DNA of 11,305 nucleotides from Methanobacterium sp. Lineage in GTDB: Archaea; Methanobacteriota; Methanobacteria; Methanobacteriales; Methanobacteriaceae. Under the pieces are notes generated by a model that saw only the letters and a list, made by a program, of their open reading frames with translations, searched no databases and had not been told where the DNA came from. The stretch lies in assembly GCA_021372715.1 (NCBI GenBank), contig JAJFTX010000163.1, positions 1 through 11,305 of the forward strand, written 5' to 3'. A program made the translations under genes and the position numbers. Below, in pieces: positions 5,596 to 11,305 of this stretch. Numbering within the stretch: position 1 is the stretch's first letter; every line of letters starts with the position of its first letter.

Positions 5596-7026
5596 TTATT
5601 TTTCAATTGAACTAACCAATTCTTCTCCGGTTCCATGTTTCCCTGTGAGCAGACTATTTTTCCGCCCATAGAAGTAGTAAATAAATAATCCTAAAACCAA
5701 CCATACTAAGAATCTTAGTTGGGTTACTGTAGGTAATTCAATTATCAATCCGAGACTACTTAAAATACCGAGAATAGGAACCCAAGGTAATAATGGGGTT
5801 CGGAATGGTCTCTCTAGATCGGGTCTTGTCCTTCTTAAAATTAACACCGATGCAGAAACTATAATAAAAGCAGCTAGTGTTCCAATGTTTACTAATTCAG
5901 CTATAGCAGTTATAGGAAGAAATGCGGCAAAACATGCGGCAAAAACTCCTACGATTATTATTCCATTAATTGGTGTTTTAAATATTTTATGAAGTTTAGC
6001 GAAGAATGATGGGATTAATCCATCCCTTGCCATAGCATAGAATACTCTACTTTGTCCAAAGAAACCCACCAATATTACGCTGGTAAGTCCTGTTAATGCG
6101 CCCACGGATATTACTATATCAGCCCAATGAACACCAACAGAATTAAGAGCAAATGCAACAGGCGCAGCACCACCTAATAAGTAATATGGAACCATACCAT
6201 TTAAAACTGCAGTAACGATAATATAAAGTACGCTGGCGATTGCTAGGGATCCGATGATGGCAATGGGAAAGGTTCTCTGCGGATTCTTAACCTCCTCTGC
6301 AGCGGTTGTAATAGCATCAAAACCTATATAGGCAAAGAATATAATGGCCGCACCTTTAAATATACCGATATAACCGAAAGGGAGAAATGGATGATAATTC
6401 CCAGGATTAATATAATTAACCCCTATAGCTATGAATAAAAATACAACGAAGATTTTAATTATAACTATGATTGAATTTACTTGAGTACTAAGTTTTGTAC
6501 CTCGAATCAGAAGTAAACTTATAATTCCTATGATAATAACAGCAGGAAGATTAATTAATCCGTCCGAAACACCAGGAGGATTAAGGAGTTGAGGTGGTAA
6601 ATTAATTCCCAGCGTAGATATAATACTAACCATGTATCCAGACCAACCCACAGCCAATGCAGTTACAATTAGAGTGTACTCTAACACAAGATCCCATCCG
6701 ATAATCCATGCAAATAACTCACCTAAAGTCACGTAACTATAAGTATACGCACTCCCCGCTACTGGTACCATAGATGCAAATTCCGCGTAACACAAAGCAG
6801 TGAATAAACACGCAATTCCGGCTAATATAAACGAAAAAATAAGTGCAGGGCCGGCATAATAAGCTGAGGCAACACCGGTAAGTATAAATATACCCGCACC
6901 TATCATAGCCCCTAAACCCATTAATAAAAGTGATGGTGTCCCTATAACTTTTACTAAACCCTTTTCACTTTCACTAATCTCTAATAAGTGATTTATAGGT
7001 TTTTTCCAGAAAATCCGCCTCGTCAT
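5596..7026 (-). CDS. APC-superfamily amino acid permease (cationic amino acid transporter-like)
   Basis: 476 residues, a usual length for the bacterial/archaeal CAT subfamily, with about 12 predicted membrane segments and a short cytoplasmic N-terminus. TM1 carries the unwound substrate-site motif GLGAMIGAGIFILTG (37-51). The stretch PVAGSAYTYSYVTLGELFAW (88-107) and IGWDLVLEY are characteristic of CAT transporters. Later landmarks are FFAYIGFDAITTAAEEVKNPQ, GQSRVFYAMARDGLIP and RRTRPDLERPFRTP. It probably imports an amino acid across the cytoplasmic membrane by proton symport or exchange; specificity is not evident. The start ATG follows GGAAGT (7033-7038), with a TATA-like sequence at about 7066-7080 on the minus strand. 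It is transcribed divergently from hypC and alone. The long gap to the next minus-strand gene argues against an operon. Confidence 0.92.
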   Translation of the reverse strand: MTRRIFWKKPINHLLEISESEKGLVKVIGTPSLLLMGLGAMIGAGIFILTGVASAYYAGPALIFSFILAGIACLFTALCYAEFASMVPVAGSAYTYSYVTLGELFAWIIGWDLVLEYTLIVTALAVGWSGYMVSIISTLGINLPPQLLNPPGVSDGLINLPAVIIIGIISLLLIRGTKLSTQVNSIIVIIKIFVVFLFIAIGVNYINPGNYHPFLPFGYIGIFKGAAIIFFAYIGFDAITTAAEEVKNPQRTFPIAIIGSLAIASVLYIIVTAVLNGMVPYYLLGGAAPVAFALNSVGVHWADIVISVGALTGLTSVILVGFFGQSRVFYAMARDGLIPSFFAKLHKIFKTPINGIIIVGVFAACFAAFLPITAIAELVNIGTLAAFIIVSASVLILRRTRPDLERPFRTPLLPWVPILGILSSLGLIIELPTVTQLRFLVWLVLGLFIYYFYGRKNSLLTGKHGTGEELVSSIEK

Positions 7027-7308
7027 AATATTACTTCCAAAAGAATTTGGAAACTAATCTAGTTTATTATAAATTATATGTCAATCATTAAAGTTATATA
7101 AAATAAAACTAACATTAACCTATAATTTTAATATCAATTAACGTAATAAATTTAGCCAAATTATGATTAAAAAATAGATAAACAATACTAAAAATCGGGT
7201 TTTATTTATAGTATAAGTTCGTATTAAAATTAATAATTAAATTAAAAATTAAATTTAAATTTAACTTAAAAAAAATACTTATTTATCAAATTTATCGAGG
7301 AGATAATT
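7027..7308. promoter_or_regulatory. Divergent promoter region, permease (-) and hypC (+)
   Basis: Very A/T-rich. A minus-strand TATA-like sequence near 7066-7080 could serve the permease. For hypC there are two candidates: TTTATTTATA at 7201-7210 after TCGGG, and AAATTTAAATTTAA around 7251-7264, inside a low-complexity stretch of repeated A/T words (7227-7264). The strong GAGGAGAT site at 7297-7304 fixes the hypC start. Confidence 0.45.
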
Positions 7309-7542
7309 ATGTGTATAGCAGCACCTGCTGAAGTTATGGAAATAGAAGAAAATAGGGCTACAGTTGATTTTGGAGGAGTAAAACAACAAGTTAAACTGGA
7401 TCTGGTTTCTGGTGTGGAGTTGGGTAATTATGTTCTGGTCCATTCTGGATACGCAATTGAAGTTTTAAGCCCGAAAGAAGCTAAAGAATCTTTAGAAGCT
7501 TGGGATGAACTTTTAAAGGTTATGGATGAGGAAGAGTTATAG
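7309..7542 (+). CDS. hypC: [NiFe]-hydrogenase maturation chaperone HypC
   Basis: 77 residues, the normal HypC/HupF size. The N-terminus MCIAAPAEV holds the invariant Cys2, exposed after methionine removal, and Pro6, followed by the small beta-barrel segment ATVDFGGVKQQVKLDLV and GNYVLVHSGYAIEVLSPKEA. The tail is acidic and helical. HypC works with HypD to assemble and deliver the Fe(CN)2CO unit to the large subunit of [NiFe]-hydrogenases in the cytoplasm, which methanogens need for the Frh, Mvh and energy-converting enzymes. The start is certain: GAGGAGAT lies five bases upstream. No other hyp gene or hydrogenase is beside it, so it is a stand-alone gene here. Confidence 0.95.
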   Translation: MCIAAPAEVMEIEENRATVDFGGVKQQVKLDLVSGVELGNYVLVHSGYAIEVLSPKEAKESLEAWDELLKVMDEEEL

Positions 7543-7550
7543 AATTTATT

Positions 7551-7612
7551 TTCACCCTTTTTTTATTAAATTATCTTATTTTTAATTTGAAAATCAAATG
7601 GTGTATTTTTTT
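7551..7612. terminator. Convergent terminator region between hypC and the phosphoesterase
   Basis: A T7 run follows hypC at about 7558-7564. ATTTGA (7585-7590) and TCAAAT (7594-7599) form a 6-bp hairpin with a 3-base loop, followed by another T7 run at 7606-7612 that overlaps the phosphoesterase stop codon. Confidence 0.5.
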
Positions 7613-8372
7613 ATTTAAAAAATTTGAGTTCCATTTTACCATTATCTATTTCTATGTAACTGTTCTGCTGGCTTTTTTGGGGTAATTCATCGATCCATGA
7701 GCCAGTATTAGCTACTTTTTTTGTTTTATTAATAAATGGTTGGTGAGTATGCCCAAATATCAGTGTTTCATCATTTTTCATTCCTAATAATGGATATTTA
7801 CCAGTAGTCAATGCAAATTCATCCACTTTACTTATGGTTTTCCTTTTATTAGGTGCTTTATTCATATCCTTTATAAACCTACGTTTTTTACTCAGGAATT
7901 CTCTTATATCCCAAATTTTACTTAAGAATCCTCCGGCACTGTCTTTGTTGAAGCACATTTCATTGCTGAATTTTTCATACATATTTATACTGGCAGGGAA
8001 TTCCCAAAGAATTGCTTCTAACTCATATCCATGAATGAAAAAAAAGCTTTTTCCACCATTTTCCAATCTCAGATATTTAGACACTATTCCCTTATAATTA
8101 ATTTCATATCTTTTAATTAAATCCAATATATAAAAATCATGGTTTCCCACTATATAATGAATATTTTGAGCATTTATATCATTTATTTTTTTCATTATTT
8201 CTTCATTTTCCTCTACTAATTGTGCATTGTTTCGTCTCCAGAAATCAAAGATATCTCCAAGGAGCACCAGATGATCTATATTTGTGTTCTTATGGAAATC
8301 CAGGAAATTTAGAAAATCAGAACGATTAAATTTTTTATAACCAAGATGCAGGTCAGAGACTACGAGAATCAT
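7611..8372 (-). CDS. Calcineurin-like metallophosphoesterase (LpxH/YbbF-like)
   Basis: 253 residues with every metal-binding block of the family: SDLHLG (Asp7, His9), LLGDIFDFW (Asp40), GNHD (76-79), FIHGYE (His114) and FGHTHQP (207-212), closing with NTGSW. The order and the GDIFDFW form resemble UDP-2,3-diacylglucosamine hydrolase LpxH, a cytoplasmic dinuclear-metal enzyme that splits the pyrophosphate of a UDP-sugar lipid. Archaea make no lipid A, so the substrate must differ and is unknown; a nucleotide or nucleotide-sugar pyrophosphate is one possibility. The middle section (about 125-190) is Lys/Arg-rich and may cover the active site. The ATG is preceded by AGGGGGTGT (8379-8387), a good ribosome binding site. 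TATA-like sequences lie at about 8399-8411 and 8425-8434. Convergent with hypC. Confidence 0.88.
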   Translation of the reverse strand: MILVVSDLHLGYKKFNRSDFLNFLDFHKNTNIDHLVLLGDIFDFWRRNNAQLVEENEEIMKKINDINAQNIHYIVGNHDFYILDLIKRYEINYKGIVSKYLRLENGGKSFFFIHGYELEAILWEFPASINMYEKFSNEMCFNKDSAGGFLSKIWDIREFLSKKRRFIKDMNKAPNKRKTISKVDEFALTTGKYPLLGMKNDETLIFGHTHQPFINKTKKVANTGSWIDELPQKSQQNSYIEIDNGKMELKFFK

Positions 8373-8560
8373 TTATTAACACCCCCTATAATTATTTTCA
8401 AGTATATATTCCTAAATTATTCATTTTAAAGAACTAATTACATATTTATCATCCAAGTACTTAAATGTTACTACTAACTAACCTTATAAACGCCTCAAAA
8501 ATGTGAAGTAAATAATAGAAGCAGTGCTATTTACAAATTTTAGTTAATAAAAAATAATAT

Positions 8561-9064
8561 TTAATATATTGAAACCTTTTTTACACCTTGAATCTTTAAA
8601 AATTCATTGATAAGTTCCCCTTTAACCGGTTTTTCTGTGATAATAGTAAGGCGTGGTTTTTCCTCAAGTTCTGGATCTCCAGCATGGGCTTGTCGAATAC
8701 TTATGTTTTCCTGAGCTATTAGTTCAGTAGCACGGGCTAAAATTCCAGGATTACCTGCTTGAGCTTCTATTTCCACCACCCCAAAGCCTAGACTCAGGGC
8801 AATATTTTTTAGAAGTGCTCCTGCAGGATATATGTTGGTAAATATGTCTTTTAAATATTTATCGGAGAGAATTACTTCTATTGTAGCTTTTATTGTTCTT
8901 CGATCTACTCCTACTGCTCTTGCTAAAGAAACATCGCTGATTTCTACATTTCCGCAGTATATTTTATTACTTTCTCCCACGCGCAGTCCCAGTTCTACTA
9001 TTTTTCGGGCCACACTCATCCGAGCAGGGAATTTTTCAAATTTGTGTTTTATTCTGTCCCACAT
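8561..9064 (-). CDS. trpY: Tryptophan-sensing transcription regulator TrpY (HTH + ACT)
   Basis: 167 residues. A helix-turn-helix lies at about 43-66 (SDVSLARAVGVDRRTIKATIE), and the C-terminal part (about 92-167, from LGFGVVEIEAQAGNPGILA to the end) is an ACT amino-acid-binding domain. The divergent position next to trpE and the exact TGTACA site between them match TrpY of Methanothermobacter thermautotrophicus. There TrpY represses its own gene without tryptophan, and also trpEGCFBAD when tryptophan is bound. Gly149, which I recall as the site of a tryptophan-insensitive variant in that protein, is present here at the same number; the alignment is not verified. The start follows GTGATC (9067-9072) with a two-base gap. 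A minus-strand TATA at about 9093-9100 implies a very short leader. Confidence 0.85.
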   Translation of the reverse strand: MWDRIKHKFEKFPARMSVARKIVELGLRVGESNKIYCGNVEISDVSLARAVGVDRRTIKATIEVILSDKYLKDIFTNIYPAGALLKNIALSLGFGVVEIEAQAGNPGILARATELIAQENISIRQAHAGDPELEEKPRLTIITEKPVKGELINEFLKIQGVKKVSIY

Positions 9065-9092
9065 TTGATCACTTTTAATTTATGTATCCATT

Positions 9093-9100
9093 ATTATAAA
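9093..9100 (-). promoter_or_regulatory. TATA box of trpY
   Basis: On the minus strand this reads TTTATAAT, about 30 bp before the trpY start codon. It predicts a leader of only a few bases with GTGATC at its 5' end. Confidence 0.4.
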
Positions 9101-9135
9101 TATAATCATTAATGTATAATTTTGTACACTAAAGC

Positions 9136-9143
9136 TTTAAATA
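9136..9143 (+). promoter_or_regulatory. TATA box of the trpE operon
   Basis: TTTAAATA, 77 bp before the trpE start, bracketed by the exact TRP box upstream and AGTACT downstream. Initiation about 25-30 bases on would be near 9162-9166, giving a leader of about 50 bases. Confidence 0.5.
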
Positions 9144-9202
9144 GTACTATGAATATAGTAGGCAATGTCAATATTTGATTATAATAATTAAGGCGGATTA
9201 AG

Positions 9203-9265
9203 ATGAAAGGCTGTGAATGTTTTTGGCGAATTAGAAATAAAAGAAATAAAAACCACCAATCTTGA
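9203..9265 (+). other. 20-codon upstream frame overlapping the trpE start
   Basis: An ATG at 9203 opens a frame of 20 codons (MKGCECFWRIRNKRNKNHQS) that runs across the trpE GTG start in another phase. The best ribosome-binding match, AAGGCGG (9190-9196), is better spaced for this ATG than for the GTG at 9213. It contains one Trp codon, so it is not an attenuator-type leader with repeated Trp codons. Translation is unproven. Confidence 0.2.
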
Positions 9266-10580
9266 TTTTAAATCACCATTCGAACTATTCAAAAATATTT
9301 ATCAAAATCATCCCTATGCTTTCCTTCTAGAATCAATGGAAAGCGATAGTGGCATGGCTCGTTTTTCGGTGTTGGGATTTGAACCGGCTGCAAAAATAAA
9401 AGCCTATGGAAATGTGCTGGAAATAGAAAAAAATGGTGAAAAAAACGAATTCGACGTGGAAAACCCATTTGATGAAATAAAAAAACTAACTACCTCCTCC
9501 TACCAAAAAAAAGGTTTCAGAGGAGGATTGGTGGGATATGTATCCTACGAAGCTGTAAAGCACTTCGAACCAGTCCAAGTTCAGGAAAGTCCTTATCCTG
9601 ATTTTGAATTTGGATTATATCTAGATGGTATAATATTCGATAAAATCAGGAATAAATGCCAATACGTAACCTTAGACGAGGATAAGTCAAATTATATAAA
9701 AGATATCGCTAAAAATGAATACGAAATTGATTTAATAAACTTCAAAGAAAAGGGCTACTATTTTTCAAAAGAAAAATTCAAAGATATGGTTCTACAAGCC
9801 AAAAAAAAGATAAAAGATGGGGAAATATTCCAAAGTGTTATTTCTAATGCCAGAAAATTTGAAATAAAAGGAAATAAACTTTCTTTTTATGAAAAATTAC
9901 GCATGATAAACCCTTCCCCTTATATGTATCATCTAAAACTCGATCAAAGAGAAATTATTGGCTCAAGTCCAGAAATGCTGGTAAGAGTAGAAAAAGGCAA
10001 AGTAGAAACATTTCCCATAGCAGGAACAGCTAAACGGGGAATAACAGCATCTGAAGATCAAAAAATTCAAAAAAACCTATTATCTGACGAAAAAGAAAAA
10101 GCCGAACACCTGATGCTGGTCGACCTGGCCCGGAATGATCTAGGTAAAGTAAGCAACTTTGGATCAGTGCAAGTTCCAGTATATATGGGAATCAAAAAAT
10201 TTTCTCATGTACAGCATATATTCTCCAAGGTTACCGGCGATTTAAAAGCAAAAAATACTGCAGTGGACGCCTTTAGAGCTATGTTTCCCGCAGGCACACT
10301 AAGCGGCGCACCAAAAATAAGGGCCATGGAAATAATCAATGAACTAGAAGGAATTCCCCGGGGACCATATGGAGGTGCAGTGGGATACTTCTCCCTTAAT
10401 GGAAATGCAGATTTCGCCATAACCATCAGAACCATGGTATGTGATGGAGATCAGGCAAAAATACAAGCAGGAGCTGGAATTGTCCATGATTCAGTGCCGG
10501 ATAAGGAATATATGGAATGCGAAAATAAAGCCAATGCTTTGCTGGATGCATTGAAAATAGAAGAAACTGGAGAGATTTAA
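9213..10580 (+). CDS. trpE: Anthranilate synthase component I (TrpE)
   Basis: 455 residues, full length. TrpE converts chorismate and ammonia, supplied by TrpG from glutamine, to anthranilate, the first step of tryptophan synthesis. The N-terminal LLES (38-41) is the element that binds feedback tryptophan and distinguishes TrpE from PabB and isochorismate synthases. Chorismate-binding landmarks are GSSPEML (250-256), FPIAGTAKRG (267-276), LVDLARNDLG (302-311), HVQH (332-335), AGTLSGAPK (360-368) and GAGIVHDSVPDKEYMECENK (420-439). The start is GTG at 9213, giving MNVFGELEIKE; an in-frame TGA at 9204 leaves no other choice. The stop codon abuts the trpG ATG. Transcription is likely controlled by TrpY at the upstream TRP boxes, in addition to feedback inhibition of the enzyme. 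Confidence 0.96.
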   Translation: MNVFGELEIKEIKTTNLDFKSPFELFKNIYQNHPYAFLLESMESDSGMARFSVLGFEPAAKIKAYGNVLEIEKNGEKNEFDVENPFDEIKKLTTSSYQKKGFRGGLVGYVSYEAVKHFEPVQVQESPYPDFEFGLYLDGIIFDKIRNKCQYVTLDEDKSNYIKDIAKNEYEIDLINFKEKGYYFSKEKFKDMVLQAKKKIKDGEIFQSVISNARKFEIKGNKLSFYEKLRMINPSPYMYHLKLDQREIIGSSPEMLVRVEKGKVETFPIAGTAKRGITASEDQKIQKNLLSDEKEKAEHLMLVDLARNDLGKVSNFGSVQVPVYMGIKKFSHVQHIFSKVTGDLKAKNTAVDAFRAMFPAGTLSGAPKIRAMEIINELEGIPRGPYGGAVGYFSLNGNADFAITIRTMVCDGDQAKIQAGAGIVHDSVPDKEYMECENKANALLDALKIEETGEI

Positions 10581-11159
10581 ATGATTTTAATAATGGATAA
10601 CTATGATTCGTTTACTTATAACCTTTATCAGTTAGTAGGACAGCTTAATGATGACATAATCGTCAGAAGAAATGATGAAATATCCCTGGAAGAAATTAGG
10701 GAATTAAATCCAGATAGAATAATCATATCACCAGGTCCGGGAAATCCAACAAATACCAGGGATTTTGGAATCTGCAATCAAATAATACATGAATTAGGAA
10801 ATGATATACCAATTTTAGGCGTATGTTTAGGTCATCAAGGAATATTTGCTGCATTTGGTGGTGAAATAATTCACACAGACCCAGTTCATGGGAAAACATG
10901 TCCAATTTTCCATGATGATGATGAAATTTTCCAAGGCATAACAAATCCACTTAGCGCCACACGATATCATTCCCTTCTCTGCAAAAAGGAAACAACACCA
11001 GATTGTATGAAAATCATCGCCCAAACCAAAGATGGTATGATAATGGGAATTAAGCATAATTATAAACCTATTTACGGATTACAATTCCATCCAGAATCTA
11101 TAGGAACCAATGAAGGTTTAACTTTACTTAAAAATTTCATGGAGAATGATTATAGATGA
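10581..11159 (+). CDS. trpG: Anthranilate synthase component II, glutamine amidotransferase (TrpG)
   Basis: 192 residues, a class I glutamine amidotransferase that hydrolyses glutamine and channels ammonia to TrpE. The catalytic triad is visible: nucleophile Cys82 in LGVCLGHQ (79-86), and His170 with Glu172 in QFHPES (168-173). DNYDSFTYNL at the N-terminus and SPGPGNP (50-56) are typical TrpG/PabA blocks. Its ATG directly follows the trpE stop, with the binding site GGAGAG (10569-10574) inside the trpE end, and its own stop overlaps the next ATG in ATGA. Coupled translation with TrpE fits equal amounts of the two subunits. In some organisms the same subunit also serves PabB; no such partner is in view. 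Confidence 0.96.
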   Translation: MILIMDNYDSFTYNLYQLVGQLNDDIIVRRNDEISLEEIRELNPDRIIISPGPGNPTNTRDFGICNQIIHELGNDIPILGVCLGHQGIFAAFGGEIIHTDPVHGKTCPIFHDDDEIFQGITNPLSATRYHSLLCKKETTPDCMKIIAQTKDGMIMGIKHNYKPIYGLQFHPESIGTNEGLTLLKNFMENDYR

Positions 11160-11305
11160 CTAATATCAATTCACAAAAGATGAAGGAAAAGGCAAAGAAC
11201 AATCTGAAAAAAGAAAATTCCGCAACAATCACATTCAATGAAATAATAAAGCTAAGAAATGAAGTTTTAAAAAATGAAAAAGTTTACAAACCTTTAGAAG
11301 AAGTG
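11156..11305 (+). CDS. trpC: Third trp operon gene, probably indole-3-glycerol phosphate synthase (TrpC), 3'-partial
   Basis: Only 50 codons are present before the window ends. The ATG overlaps the trpG stop by four bases (ATGA), a sign of translational coupling. The first ~25 residues are Lys/Asn-rich; then ATITFNEIIKLRNEVLKNEK and PLEEV resemble the N-terminal helix of indole-3-glycerol phosphate synthase, which often reads I(L/I)xxIIxxxxxEVxxxK...PLxEL. The gene order trpE-trpG-trpC is also that of Methanothermobacter. The product would close the ring of carboxyphenylamino-deoxyribulose phosphate to indole-3-glycerol phosphate. The catalytic residues lie beyond the window, so the assignment rests on order and a weak N-terminal match. 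TrpD and TrpF are less likely from the N-terminal sequence. Confidence 0.6.
   Translation, partial: MTNINSQKMKEKAKNNLKKENSATITFNEIIKLRNEVLKNEKVYKPLEEV

Larger units (their letters stand above)
9083..9148. promoter_or_regulatory. TrpY operator: one exact and three variant TRP boxes in the trpY-trpE promoter
   Basis: TGTACA at 9123-9128 is the published TRP box consensus. Variants are TGTATC (9083-9088), TGTATA (9113-9118) and AGTACT (9143-9148). Their first bases are 30, 10 and 20 bp apart, so all would face the same side of B-form DNA. The exact box lies just upstream of the trpE TATA/BRE, AGTACT overlaps the end of that TATA, and TGTATC lies between the trpY TATA and its start. This suits repression of both promoters. 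The variants are AT-rich and may include chance matches. Confidence 0.65.

Noticed and set aside
7227..7264. Short A/T word repeats upstream of hypC as a possible regulatory repeat array
   Set aside because: Irregular low-complexity sequence with no fixed unit or spacing; expected in promoters of an AT-rich genome.
7309..7542. hypC as part of a hydrogenase maturation operon
   Set aside because: Flanking genes are an unrelated permease (divergent) and phosphoesterase (convergent); hypC stands alone.
8373..8560. Plus-strand TATA-like CTTATAAAC near 8482 as a promoter for a small RNA or gene
   Set aside because: No plus-strand frame or RNA structure follows; the next gene is on the minus strand.

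Overview
The window looks like a piece of a Methanobacteriales chromosome (hydrogenotrophic methanogen, most like Methanobacterium). It is AT-rich, has archaeal TATA-type promoter sequences and T-run terminators instead of bacterial -35/-10 boxes, and several ribosome binding sites match GGAGGTGATC. The divergent pair at 8.5-11.3 kb matches the trpY-trpE arrangement known from Methanothermobacter. A hypC gene fits a hydrogenase-dependent methanogen. Genus level is inference.

Region 1 (1-3199, all + strand) is the end of a surface-polysaccharide / nucleotide-sugar locus. It holds the C-terminal part of a UDP-N-acetylhexosamine 6-dehydrogenase, a short CapK-like (phenylacetate-CoA ligase-like) adenylate-forming protein, and a WbpP/TviC-type UDP-GlcNAc C4-epimerase. 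The dehydrogenase and epimerase together could make UDP-GalNAc and its uronic acid, possible precursors for cell-envelope polymers. This region has long AT-rich intergenic stretches, two perfect tandem duplications (27 bp inside the dehydrogenase, 22 bp in the epimerase promoter region), a truncated gene and an epimerase with no ATG/GTG/TTG start that retains its Rossmann motif.

Region 2 (3200-8560) holds independent single genes: on the - strand a GNAT acetyltransferase, a lipoamide-dehydrogenase-like flavoprotein, a CAT-type amino acid permease and an LpxH-like metallophosphoesterase; on the + strand a stand-alone hypC.

Region 3 (8561-11305) is the tryptophan biosynthesis locus. trpY (- strand, HTH plus ACT regulator) faces away from trpE-trpG and the start of a third gene, probably trpC (+ strand, junctions of 0 bp spacing and a 4-bp overlap). 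The 148-bp divergent promoter carries one exact TRP box (TGTACA) and three variants whose first bases lie at multiples of 10 bp from each other.

I found no tRNA, rRNA, insertion sequence, CRISPR array or defence system, and no clear case for a wholly new biological system. The most useful observations are the TrpY operator layout, the two tandem duplications, the unusual epimerase start and the atypical catalytic residues of the flavoprotein.
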